Positions 1 through 7,591 of a stretch of DNA of 64,000 bases are shown piece after piece. Made by a program: the position numbers and the translations under genes. This DNA is from Actinomycetes bacterium. GTDB taxonomy: Bacteria > Actinomycetota > Acidimicrobiia > IMCC26256 > PALSA-610. Each line of letters begins with the position of its first letter. The stretch's first letter is position 1. Below the pieces are notes generated by a model. That model was not told the origin of the DNA. It saw nothing but the letters and a program-made list of their open reading frames with translations, and ran no database searches. Where the stretch lies: NCBI GenBank assembly GCA_025360585.1, contig JANYBW010000049.1:90293-154292 (forward strand). Direction: 5' to 3'.

Positions 1-722
1 GCTCCGGTGTCGCGACGATCCGGCCAGCATCGGGTGCCGTGTTCGCGTCGTTGGAACTCGACGATGTGCGTGATGTCGCTCCCGCCGTAGCGCGAATCCG
101 CAGACTCTTCGACCTTGATGCCGATCCCGTTGCTATTGATTCGTTGTTAGGACACGACCCGCGCCTCGCCCCCTCGATCCGGCGGTTCCCCGGCCAGCGG
201 GTTCCGGGCGCGGTCGACGGATTTGAAATGGCGGTTCGGGCGATCGTTGGCCAACAGGTCTCGGTCGCTGGCGCGCGCACTGTGGTGGGTCGTATCGTCA
301 CTCGTTGTGGTGCCGAGATCACCACGGGACACGCTGACCTCAATCGGCGCTTCCCTGATTGCGTTGCGGCAGCCGTCGCGGATCTCGATGGGATCGGGAT
401 GCCGACCGCTCGAATCGCGACCGTGCAACGACTAGCGAGCGCGCTCGCGAACGGCGATATCACGCTCGATGCTGGAAGCGATCGTGGGGCGACGCGTGCC
501 AAGTTGCTTGCGCTTAAAGGTATCGGCCCGTGGACCGCCGACTACATCGCGATGCGCGCGCTCGGCGAACCCGACGCGTTGTTGCCAACGGATCTCGGCG
601 TGAAAAAGGGTGCTGCATTGCTCGGTATCGATGGCGATCTTGAGGCGTATTCGCAGCGCTGGCGACCATTTCGTAGCTATGCACTCATGCATTGTTGGAA
701 TGCGCTTGGAGCAGACCAATGA
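1..722 (+). CDS. alkA: DNA-3-methyladenine glycosylase II (AlkA), 5'-truncated by window edge
   Basis: Base-excision repair glycosylase that removes alkylated bases. The frame is open from base 3, so the GTG at 39 is probably internal and the real start lies outside the window. The visible part carries the AlkA landmarks RRLFDLDADP, PGQRVPGAVDGFEMAVRAI, GQQVSVAGAR, the helix-hairpin-helix LKGIGPWTADYIAMR and the following LLPTDLGV that holds the catalytic aspartate. Its stop overlaps the ogt start (ATGA), so the two alkylation-repair genes are translationally coupled. In actinobacteria AlkA is often fused to an Ada domain; whether that applies here cannot be seen. Confidence 0.9.
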   Translation, partial: SGVATIRPASGAVFASLELDDVRDVAPAVARIRRLFDLDADPVAIDSLLGHDPRLAPSIRRFPGQRVPGAVDGFEMAVRAIVGQQVSVAGARTVVGRIVTRCGAEITTGHADLNRRFPDCVAAAVADLDGIGMPTARIATVQRLASALANGDITLDAGSDRGATRAKLLALKGIGPWTADYIAMRALGEPDALLPTDLGVKKGAALLGIDGDLEAYSQRWRPFRSYALMHCWNALGADQ

Positions 723-1237
723 ATATTGCAACTGCGGCAATTCTCGCTTCGATCGCTACTCCTGTTGGCCCGCTGACAGTGATAGCCGAACCCGAAACCG
801 CGGCGGTGCTTGCCGCAGGATTCACTGATGACTCGGATCGGCTTGTGCAATCGATCCATCCAAGCTTGCGGCGGGAGTTACGAACCTCGACCACTCCTGG
901 CGCCACCATTGCGGACGCGGTTGAACAGTATTTCGAAGGCGACATACGTTCGATCGACGCGATCGCGGTGCGGCAGCGATCGTCGGCGCTGCGCGAACGG
1001 GGCTGGCTCGAACTTCGTAACGTGGCTGGCGGCAATCCGATTAGCTACGGCGGCTTGGCGGAACGCCTTGAGGTTCCGCGCGGTGCACGCGCGGCTGGCC
1101 AAATTTGTGCGCGCAACGCGGTTGCATTGTTCGTTCCGTGCCATCGCGTGGTGCGCAGCGACGGTTCTCCGAATCATTACGCGTGGGGATTGGGGATCAA
1201 GGTCTGGCTGTTGGAATTTGAGGCTTCGCATTCATAG
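719..1237 (+). CDS. ogt: Methylated-DNA--protein-cysteine S-methyltransferase
   Basis: Suicide repair protein that moves the alkyl group of O6-methylguanine onto its own cysteine. The active-site motif VPCHRVVRSDGSPNHYAWG is near the C-terminus, followed by the usual K-x-WLLEFE ending. The chosen ATG overlaps the alkA stop (ATGA) and gives 172 residues, normal for the family; an upstream in-frame ATG at 692 would lie inside alkA. The N-terminal part (MNIATAAILASIATPVGPL onward) matches the variable ribonuclease-like domain. Confidence 0.93.
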   Translation: MNIATAAILASIATPVGPLTVIAEPETAAVLAAGFTDDSDRLVQSIHPSLRRELRTSTTPGATIADAVEQYFEGDIRSIDAIAVRQRSSALRERGWLELRNVAGGNPISYGGLAERLEVPRGARAAGQICARNAVALFVPCHRVVRSDGSPNHYAWGLGIKVWLLEFEASHS

Positions 1238-1262
1238 CGATTGCTGGCTACTGTCGATACCT

Positions 1263-1431
1263 ATGACCGCTGAGGTGTTGTTCGATGTCGCCGACGGAAT
1301 CGCGATGATCACATTGAACACGCCGGGTCACTTCAACACCGTCACTGGCGCGACGCTCGACGCGCGACGCGCCACGCGCCACGCGCCACGCGATCGGAAT
1401 TGGCTTGACGATTGCTATGCGGTCTGAGTGA
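1263..1431 (+). pseudogene. Enoyl-CoA hydratase remnant with internal deletion
   Basis: An ATG-started frame reads MTAEVLFDVADGIAMITLN, the typical start of a crotonase-family protein. About 30 codons later it dissolves into a run of CGCGACGCGCCACGCGCCACG repeats. Just after the repeats, in another frame, comes HAIGIGLTIAMRSE and a TGA, which matches the central crotonase motif (GHAIGIGLTLAL in intact relatives). The gene has therefore lost the middle segment between the N-terminus and this motif, and everything after it. The short GC repeats sit at the deletion junction. Not expected to make a functional enzyme. Confidence 0.6.
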
Positions 1432-1441
1432 GCGAGCTTCT

Positions 1442-2347
1442 GTGAAATCGGCTCGATTCACGATGTTCGCGCTACTCGGTACTGTGTGCGGAGCGACGTT
1501 CGTGTGGCTCGCGACACAACGCAACGACACCGCGTCGACCATCGCTCTGGTGTGCATTGGGTGCATCGTGTTCAGCGCTTGTGCTCGCACCGGTTTGGTG
1601 GCGGCGAGAGGCGGCGTGAATGTGCGACGACGTGCCATCGGGGCAACGATCTTGGTGCTGAGCACGATCGCAAGCATCGTGTATTTCGGCGCGAGTACCG
1701 TCGATGCCCATTGGTTCGGTGGTGGTTTCACGCACGGTCCAACCACTCGCAACGAAGTCGCGCTCACGTTTGACGACGGCCCGAATATCACCGCAACCCT
1801 CGGGGTGATGAAGATCCTGGATGCGCGCCACGTTCACGCGACGTTCTTTGTGGTGGGCAAGGCCCTCGACGCGCAACCCGAGATCGTGCGCGAGCTCATC
1901 GCCAATGGCCATTTAGTTGGGAATCATTCCTACAACCACGACCAGTGGCGTTGGCTCGATCCTCGGTATCAGGAACTTGAAAAAACTCAACGTGTTTTTG
2001 CGCGCCACCAACTCAACTGCCCCAATTGGTTTCGGCCGCCGCACGGCCAACGAACGCCGTTCATCCGCCGGGTTGTAGATGGTCACCACATGCACATGGC
2101 GTTATGGGACGTTTCCGCATCGGATTGGAATACTGTTGATGCCCACCTGATCGCACAGCGCGTGCTGCGTAAAGTGCACCCGGGCGCGATCATTTTGTTA
2201 CACGACGGCCTCGATGGCATCGCCACCCGTAATCGCACGGTCATGCTCGCGGCGCTACCGGAAATTCTTGATGGTCTGGCGGCAAAGGGTTTGAAACCGG
2301 TGACCCTCGACGCGATGTTCGGCACCTCGGGGGCCGGCCGCTGCTAA
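1442..2347 (+). CDS. Membrane-anchored polysaccharide deacetylase (NodB domain)
   Basis: Predicted metal-dependent carbohydrate deacetylase acting on cell-wall or extracellular glycans. Residues 1-95 contain two or three hydrophobic segments, then a NodB domain: LTFDDGPN (catalytic and metal Asp), HATFFVVG, GNHSYNHDQW (metal His pair), WFRPPHGQRT and IILLHDG. Start chosen at GTG 1442; an in-frame ATG at 1463 and a codon at 1412 are alternatives. The TAA stop lies inside the left terminus of the dispersed repeat that follows, so the repeat insertion may have set the C-terminus. Confidence 0.85.
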   Translation: MKSARFTMFALLGTVCGATFVWLATQRNDTASTIALVCIGCIVFSACARTGLVAARGGVNVRRRAIGATILVLSTIASIVYFGASTVDAHWFGGGFTHGPTTRNEVALTFDDGPNITATLGVMKILDARHVHATFFVVGKALDAQPEIVRELIANGHLVGNHSYNHDQWRWLDPRYQELEKTQRVFARHQLNCPNWFRPPHGQRTPFIRRVVDGHHMHMALWDVSASDWNTVDAHLIAQRVLRKVHPGAIILLHDGLDGIATRNRTVMLAALPEILDGLAAKGLKPVTLDAMFGTSGAGRC

Positions 2348-2578
2348 GAGGGCGCGCCAAAACGCGACGGATTGTGGCTGTTCTCGACGAAGCGCGCCGC
2401 CGCCCGCGGCCCGAGCGGCCCCGGAGCGCAGCGACGAGAGCGCGAAACCGGAGCGCAGCGACGAGAGCGCCGAAACTGGAGCGCAGCGACGAGAGCGCGA
2501 AACCGGAGCGCAGCGACGAGAGCGCCGAAACTGGATTCTTGCGTCGGAATACCTCTCACCTACGGCGCGCGTTCTCAG
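2344..2578 (+). repeat. Dispersed MITE-like repeat, copy 1 (long form, 235 bp)
   Basis: First of three copies in the window (others at 34959 and 39537). The ends are imperfect inverted repeats: CTAAGAGGGCGCGCC on the left, GGCGCGCGTTCTCAG on the right. The body contains GCCGCCCGCGGCCCGAGCGG and the 20-mer GAGCGCAGCGACGAGAGCGC. Here that 20-mer begins four tandem units of alternating 27 and 28 bp, against one unit in the two 153-bp copies. No protein of its own is evident. It could be a non-autonomous transposable element or a REP/BIME-type structured repeat. Confidence 0.8.
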
Positions 2579-2637
2579 TCGTTCTGGGCGCACGCGCAAG
2601 TTGCGGTCCAATGGGGGCGAGGGTTTAGCTTCCGTGC

Positions 2638-3870
2638 ATGACTGGAACTGAAGGCCTTTTATCCGGTGTCCGTATCATCGAATCATCGATGCTCGGACCG
2701 GCGTCGATCACGACCCACTTCGCGGACATGGGCGCGGACGTGATCAAAGTTGAACCGCTCGCGGGCGACTACATCCGCCGCATGACGTGGCCAATCATTC
2801 AGGGCAATTCGCTGTTGCATTTACATATCAACCGGGGCAAGCAATCGATCGCGATCGATATTCGAACGCCCGAGGGTGTGCAGATTTATAAGGATCTGGT
2901 TGCTGGCGCGGATGCTGTAGTGGAAGCAATGCGGCCCGGAGCGCTCGCGAAACGCGGATTGGGATACGACGACCTGATCAAGATCAACCCGAAGATCGTG
3001 TTCTGCACGATCTCGGGGTACGGCATGACTGGGCCCTACAAGGACATGCCGAGCCACGGAATCGCGTACGACACGTGGGCTGGCCAAGTGCCTCCTGCGT
3101 ACGACGATGAAGGCTATTGCTACATCCCGGAACACACATCGATCGGCATTCATTCGGGTCCGGCGTTCGGTGCTCTGGGCATCCTCGCGGCGATTATCCG
3201 AGCGCGCGCGACGGGCCAAGGCGCGTTTATGGAAGTAGCGCAATCGGATGCCGCGGCGTATTTCGATTGGTACCGGATCGAAACGCACAAAGCCCACGAA
3301 CGTCCGCAGTCTGAAGTCACCGGTAATGCCTCGGACAACTTCGAGCGTCGCGCTCCCGGGACCGCAGGGATGCGCGAAGGCGTTCGCTACCAGATGTACG
3401 AAACGATCGATGGCCATGTGCTGTTTATGGCGAGTGAACGCGAATTCTGGAAGAACTTCGCGAACGGAGTCGGGAAACCTGAATGGTTCGAACAATGGCC
3501 GGGATCGCAATACGCGGATCACGCACGAGGAAATAAGGAATTGCACGCGCTGTTACGTGACGAGTTCAAGACTCGTACGAGCGCAGAGTGGATCGAATTT
3601 GGCAATACTCACAACACGCCGATTGCTGCGGTCAATACCACCAAAACGATCGCGGACGATCCACAATTCCTGGATCGGCTTCCGTGGATTAGCCGCGAGA
3701 TTTTGGATTGTGAACAACTGCCGTTTCCGGTGAAGCTGATCGGTGAAACCGCGCCGACGCCTACCAAAGCCCCAATGGTCGGTGAACACACGGACCGGTT
3801 GTTGCAGGATCTCCTCGGCTACGACGATGCCAAGGTCGCCGCGCTGCGCGAAGCGAAGGTTGTCGGTTAG
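2638..3870 (+). CDS. CaiB/BaiF family class III CoA-transferase
   Basis: Transfers CoA between carboxylic acids; the substrate cannot be told from sequence. The family's N-terminal pattern GVRIIESSMLGPASITTHFADMGADVIKVEPL is present, followed by NRGKQSIAID, GYGMTGPY and MEVAQSDAAAYF with the catalytic aspartate. At 410 residues it has normal length. It abuts the next gene (sulfotransferase) without a gap, so the two form an operon. Relatives in this lineage work in activation of bile-acid, steroid or carnitine-like compounds. Confidence 0.88.
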   Translation: MTGTEGLLSGVRIIESSMLGPASITTHFADMGADVIKVEPLAGDYIRRMTWPIIQGNSLLHLHINRGKQSIAIDIRTPEGVQIYKDLVAGADAVVEAMRPGALAKRGLGYDDLIKINPKIVFCTISGYGMTGPYKDMPSHGIAYDTWAGQVPPAYDDEGYCYIPEHTSIGIHSGPAFGALGILAAIIRARATGQGAFMEVAQSDAAAYFDWYRIETHKAHERPQSEVTGNASDNFERRAPGTAGMREGVRYQMYETIDGHVLFMASEREFWKNFANGVGKPEWFEQWPGSQYADHARGNKELHALLRDEFKTRTSAEWIEFGNTHNTPIAAVNTTKTIADDPQFLDRLPWISREILDCEQLPFPVKLIGETAPTPTKAPMVGEHTDRLLQDLLGYDDAKVAALREAKVVG

Positions 3871-5169
3871 ATGAGCGAACGGCCCGCGTCGATTGCGTTT
3901 GATGATCTGGCCGTCCCGAAATTTTCGCCTGCCGCTCGTGAAATGCTCGACGGCATGGGCGCATTGGGCGCATCGATCGTGCTCGATGCCGACGCGCTGA
4001 TCGCGCAGGCTCGAACCGATACCGGGCTCGACGATTACGGGGCGGGCGACGACTTCTTCGAACGGCTCCGCGTGTTCGTCGGCGCGTTGGGTGCGGAGGC
4101 GGAACTCACCGATGCGGGCAAGCTCATTTCGCACTCCCAAGTGTTGCAATTGTTGACCAATCGATTGCTTGCCACTGATTTCATCGCCCGGCATCCCGCG
4201 GTGCACGACGAAATCATCGCGGCGCCGATCGTGATCGTGGGATTGCCGCGCACGGGTACGACGCATCTTCACAATCTGATCTCGGCCGATACGAACTTAC
4301 GGAGCTTGCCCTACTGGGAGAGCCTTGAGCCCGTACCCACACTGGCCGAACAGACAGACAAGCAGCGCGACGCTCGTCGTGAACGTTGCGAGGCTGGCGT
4401 TTGGTTCCTCAATGAGGTGATGCCTGATTTCAAACGCATGCACGAGATGACTGTCGATCACGTGCACGAAGAAATTCAATTGCTTGCGATCGACTGCTCC
4501 ACAATGTTGTTTGAGAGTTCGTCGCGGATTCCGAGTTTTCGCGACTACTACCAAGCGCACGATCAGCAGTCGAGCTACGACTACCTGCGATTGATGCTGC
4601 AATTGTGTCAATACCAAAGCCGCGGCGCTCGCCCATCGGGAACTGCTCCGCCGCGTTGGGTCCTGAAATCTCCCCAGCACCTCGAACAAATTCCCGCGAT
4701 CATGCGTACTTTTCCGGACGCGATTGTGGTGTTTACGCATCGAGATCCGGTTTCGGTCGTCGCGAGCTTCGTGACGATGTCCGCGTACAGCGCTCGCATC
4801 AGCCGTAGCGCGCCGATTGATCTTCACGAAGTCGGTGCGTATTGGCGCGATCGGATTCTGGACTTGTACGCCGCGGCAACCCGCGATCGGCACCTTGTCC
4901 CCGCGGCGCAATCGATCGACATCCATTTCAATGAGTTCATGCGCGACGACATCGCGACCGTGCAAGCTGTGTATGAGGTTGCTGGGTTGGCGTTCGCTGA
5001 GTCCACACGCGCCGCGATGGCCGCATTTATGGATGATCACCCGCGCGGCAAGTACGGCGGCGTGCAATACGATCTTGGCCAATTCGGCCTCGACCCCGCA
5101 GGGATCCGCTCGGCGGCGCAGCAATACATCGAAAGGTTCGGCGTCGCGTTGGAATTACAATGGCAGTAA
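3871..5169 (+). CDS. Sulfotransferase family protein
   Basis: Predicted PAPS-dependent sulfotransferase. The 5'-phosphosulfate binding loop IVIVGLPRTGTTHLHNLI lies near residue 115 and the 3'-phosphate motif FTHRDPVSVVASFVTM near residue 285; a WVLKSPQHLEQIP segment between them is typical. It starts one base after the CoA-transferase stop. At 432 residues it belongs to the long bacterial type common in mycobacteria and Acidimicrobiia. The acceptor is unknown; lipid or steroid acceptors are plausible from the neighbours. Confidence 0.85.
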   Translation: MSERPASIAFDDLAVPKFSPAAREMLDGMGALGASIVLDADALIAQARTDTGLDDYGAGDDFFERLRVFVGALGAEAELTDAGKLISHSQVLQLLTNRLLATDFIARHPAVHDEIIAAPIVIVGLPRTGTTHLHNLISADTNLRSLPYWESLEPVPTLAEQTDKQRDARRERCEAGVWFLNEVMPDFKRMHEMTVDHVHEEIQLLAIDCSTMLFESSSRIPSFRDYYQAHDQQSSYDYLRLMLQLCQYQSRGARPSGTAPPRWVLKSPQHLEQIPAIMRTFPDAIVVFTHRDPVSVVASFVTMSAYSARISRSAPIDLHEVGAYWRDRILDLYAAATRDRHLVPAAQSIDIHFNEFMRDDIATVQAVYEVAGLAFAESTRAAMAAFMDDHPRGKYGGVQYDLGQFGLDPAGIRSAAQQYIERFGVALELQWQ

Positions 5170-5273
5170 TCGATCTTCATGCCGCAGTTCGCGAAATCGC
5201 GCCGCTGCTCGAGCATCACGCTGATGCGACCGAGCGCATTCACAGGCTTCACCAAACGATGTTGATGTTCTGA
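5160..5273 (+). pseudogene. Acyl-CoA dehydrogenase N-terminal remnant (37 codons)
   Basis: An ATG overlapping the sulfotransferase stop opens a 37-codon frame whose MAVIDLHAAVREIAPLLEHH then ADATERIHRL resembles the first helix of acyl-CoA dehydrogenases (AAREIAPLI..HADAAERERRLP in relatives). It ends at a TGA and no later exon-like segment is visible. The overlap indicates this was once the third gene of the CoA-transferase/sulfotransferase operon. The match is short, so the family call is tentative. Confidence 0.4.
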
Positions 5274-5316
5274 TCTCGGTCGGTGGCAAAAAACGTTGCC
5301 GAGGTGACAACAAAAT

Positions 5317-7464
5317 GTGAGTCGGATCGGCGAGAATGCGGCTGTGGCATCGGCGCGCGACGACTCGAAATCAAACGACGCGCCCATTTCATTCGCCGTC
5401 GGCCCGGATGCCGAGGTGACTGTGTCGACTACCGCACCGCAAGGCTCAACGCCTACCGCACCACAAGGCTCAACGCCTAGCGCGGCAACGCCAAGCGATG
5501 CAAGGGCAAGCACGCCAGCGCAAAACGACAACGCCGCAACTCCGGCTCGTGGCGCGACCAAGCTCGGGTACCTACCGGGTCTCGACGGGCTGCGGGCGAT
5601 TTCGGTGCTCGCAGTTTTGGCGTTTCATTTCCGGCCCGATCATTCCCTGTTCACCGGTGGATTCCTCGGCGTCGAAATCTTCTTCGTGATTAGTGGATAT
5701 TTGATCACTGCGCTGCTGCTCGAAGAACGGCGCAAGACCCACAGAACCGCGTTGCGGAAGTTTTGGCTCCGCCGGATCCGTCGGTTGTTCGCGGCGTTGT
5801 ACAGCGCGCTGTTGGCGATTGGGCTCTTCGTAGCCGTCTTTTACAACGAAGAACTCGGGCGGCTCCGCGACGGATTGATCTCCGGCGCGGTCTATTTCTC
5901 GAACTGGCAGCAAATCAGCGGTGGCGTTCGCTACGGCGACTCCGATCTCCGTGCACCGCTGGGCCATCTGTGGTCGCTGGCCGTCGAAGAGCAGTTTTAT
6001 CTCGTGTGGCCGCTGCTTTTTGTCGCCGGTGGCATACTGCTGAAACAGCGTTTCAAATGGGCGATTGGTGCCGGCGCATTGCTGTCGTGGATATGGATGG
6101 CCTACCTCATCGCGAATCGCCCATCGTTTCGCGGCAATTTGCTGCGGGTGCAGATCGACCAAGTCAACGACGCGTTCAATCGGATTTACCTTGCTACCGA
6201 TACGCGCGCTGCCGGGCTGCTCTTGGGAGCGTTCCTCGCGTTTTTCTGGGTTCCCCGACGGCTCCAAGGCTCGACGGGCAAGAATGCCGCGCAGCTGCTC
6301 GACGGTGCTGCGGTGCTCGCTGCGATCATCTTGGCGATCTTGATGTTCACCGCCGAGCTGCACAGCGTGTGGCTCTACTGGTGGGGCTTTGCGCTCGTCG
6401 ATATCTGCACAGTTGTGTTGATTGCGGCGACAGTGCATCCCGTTTCGCACGTTGGGCGCTTGCTCGGCGTGAAGCCGTTGCAGTACATCGGTGTGCGTTC
6501 GTACGGTATTTACCTTTGGGGAGTCGCGATTTTTGAGTTCACGCGCCCAAACGGCGCGGATCTCAACCATTCGGGAACCACGACATTTCTTATTCGCCTG
6601 CTGTTGGTCGCGGCCATCACGGAACTTTCGTATCGCTGTATTGAACAGCCGGTGCGCAACGGCGCGTTGGCTCGCCTGTGGCGTCAGTTGCAGTCCGCGC
6701 AACCACCGCATCGAGATCGCTTGGTGCTGCGTTGGCAGGTCGTGGGCGCGACATTGTTACTGACAACGGTTTCGCTTTCGATCGCGGCGTACGCGGCGAA
6801 GGTTCCCAAAGATGCCGCGGCGCCGCTGTGTAGTGGCGACGACATCATTACGAATCCGAAGTGTAAGAACCAACCGACGTACTTCACGTTGCCCGTGACG
6901 ACGGTCGATCCGACCCACCCGACCAAGCCGGGCTCGTCCGTCGTGACCAATCCGCCCGCGCTCAACAATTCAGGTATCGAAGTCTCCGGCATCGGCGATT
7001 CAGTGATGCAGGGTGCGATCACGACGTTGACGAAGCGACTCAGCGGGTTTGGGCCGACTGAAATTAACGCCGACAAGAGTCGGCACGAAGATGTCTGCCT
7101 TGAAATCATGCGGTCCTTGCGCGACGCGAATCGGCTGGGACGCGTGGTGCTCATGGCCTGTGCGAACAACGGCAACGTTTCTGCGAAATTTGTGGACAAG
7201 ACCATGGCCGTTGCGGGGCCGTTGCGAAAAGTTGTGTTTATTACCGCGAAGGTTCCTCGGTCCTGGGAGGCACCCAACAACCAGATCATCCGCGACAGCA
7301 TGAAGCGATTCAAAAACGCCCGGATGTTCGACTGGAATTTCTTCGCGGTGACGCTTCCCGAGTCTTATTTCGCGCCGGGGGACCACTACCACCTCAACGG
7401 TCCAGGGGTTCCGTACTACGCGGACCGGATCTATGAGTTCATTAAGGGCCAGAACTGGTTTTAG
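5317..7464 (+). CDS. Acyltransferase 3 family protein with C-terminal SGNH domain (OafA/YrhL-like)
   Basis: Integral membrane O-acyltransferase that modifies surface polysaccharide. Residues 1-85 are a low-complexity cytoplasmic tail containing two copies of TAPQGSTP. Then comes YLPGLDGLRAISVLAVLAFH with the catalytic His, GGFLGVEIFFVISGYLI and GHLWSLAVEEQFYLVWPLL, about ten membrane segments, and from about residue 540 a periplasmic SGNH-like domain: SGIGDSVMQGA (nucleophile block) and FAPGDHYHLNGPG (Asp-x2-His-type block). GTG start; a later GTG nine codons on is possible. Standard length for the fused type. Confidence 0.87.
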   Translation: MSRIGENAAVASARDDSKSNDAPISFAVGPDAEVTVSTTAPQGSTPTAPQGSTPSAATPSDARASTPAQNDNAATPARGATKLGYLPGLDGLRAISVLAVLAFHFRPDHSLFTGGFLGVEIFFVISGYLITALLLEERRKTHRTALRKFWLRRIRRLFAALYSALLAIGLFVAVFYNEELGRLRDGLISGAVYFSNWQQISGGVRYGDSDLRAPLGHLWSLAVEEQFYLVWPLLFVAGGILLKQRFKWAIGAGALLSWIWMAYLIANRPSFRGNLLRVQIDQVNDAFNRIYLATDTRAAGLLLGAFLAFFWVPRRLQGSTGKNAAQLLDGAAVLAAIILAILMFTAELHSVWLYWWGFALVDICTVVLIAATVHPVSHVGRLLGVKPLQYIGVRSYGIYLWGVAIFEFTRPNGADLNHSGTTTFLIRLLLVAAITELSYRCIEQPVRNGALARLWRQLQSAQPPHRDRLVLRWQVVGATLLLTTVSLSIAAYAAKVPKDAAAPLCSGDDIITNPKCKNQPTYFTLPVTTVDPTHPTKPGSSVVTNPPALNNSGIEVSGIGDSVMQGAITTLTKRLSGFGPTEINADKSRHEDVCLEIMRSLRDANRLGRVVLMACANNGNVSAKFVDKTMAVAGPLRKVVFITAKVPRSWEAPNNQIIRDSMKRFKNARMFDWNFFAVTLPESYFAPGDHYHLNGPGVPYYADRIYEFIKGQNWF
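5438..5486 (+). repeat. In-frame 24-bp tandem duplication
   Basis: Two near-identical units encode TAPQGSTP twice in the acyltransferase's disordered N-terminus. It is one of many short tandem duplications in this window. Confidence 0.7.
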
Positions 7465-7591
7465 GTCTGGCGGGATCCTGGCCTGGCCTGGCCTGATGTC
7501 GTCGCTCGGCGTAGCTGACGATCAACCTTGCGTGCCTTGGTGTCGATGGTGAAGACTTCGCGCCGTCGAGATTCTGGGAAAGGAGCACGCG

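Noticed and set aside
2440..2535. CRISPR-like array in the first dispersed repeat
   Set aside because: The 27/28-bp units abut directly with no unique spacers, no cas genes are near, and the unit belongs to the dispersed repeat family.
5572..6711. Long minus-strand frame opposite the acyltransferase
   Set aside because: Antisense shadow; no domain seen.
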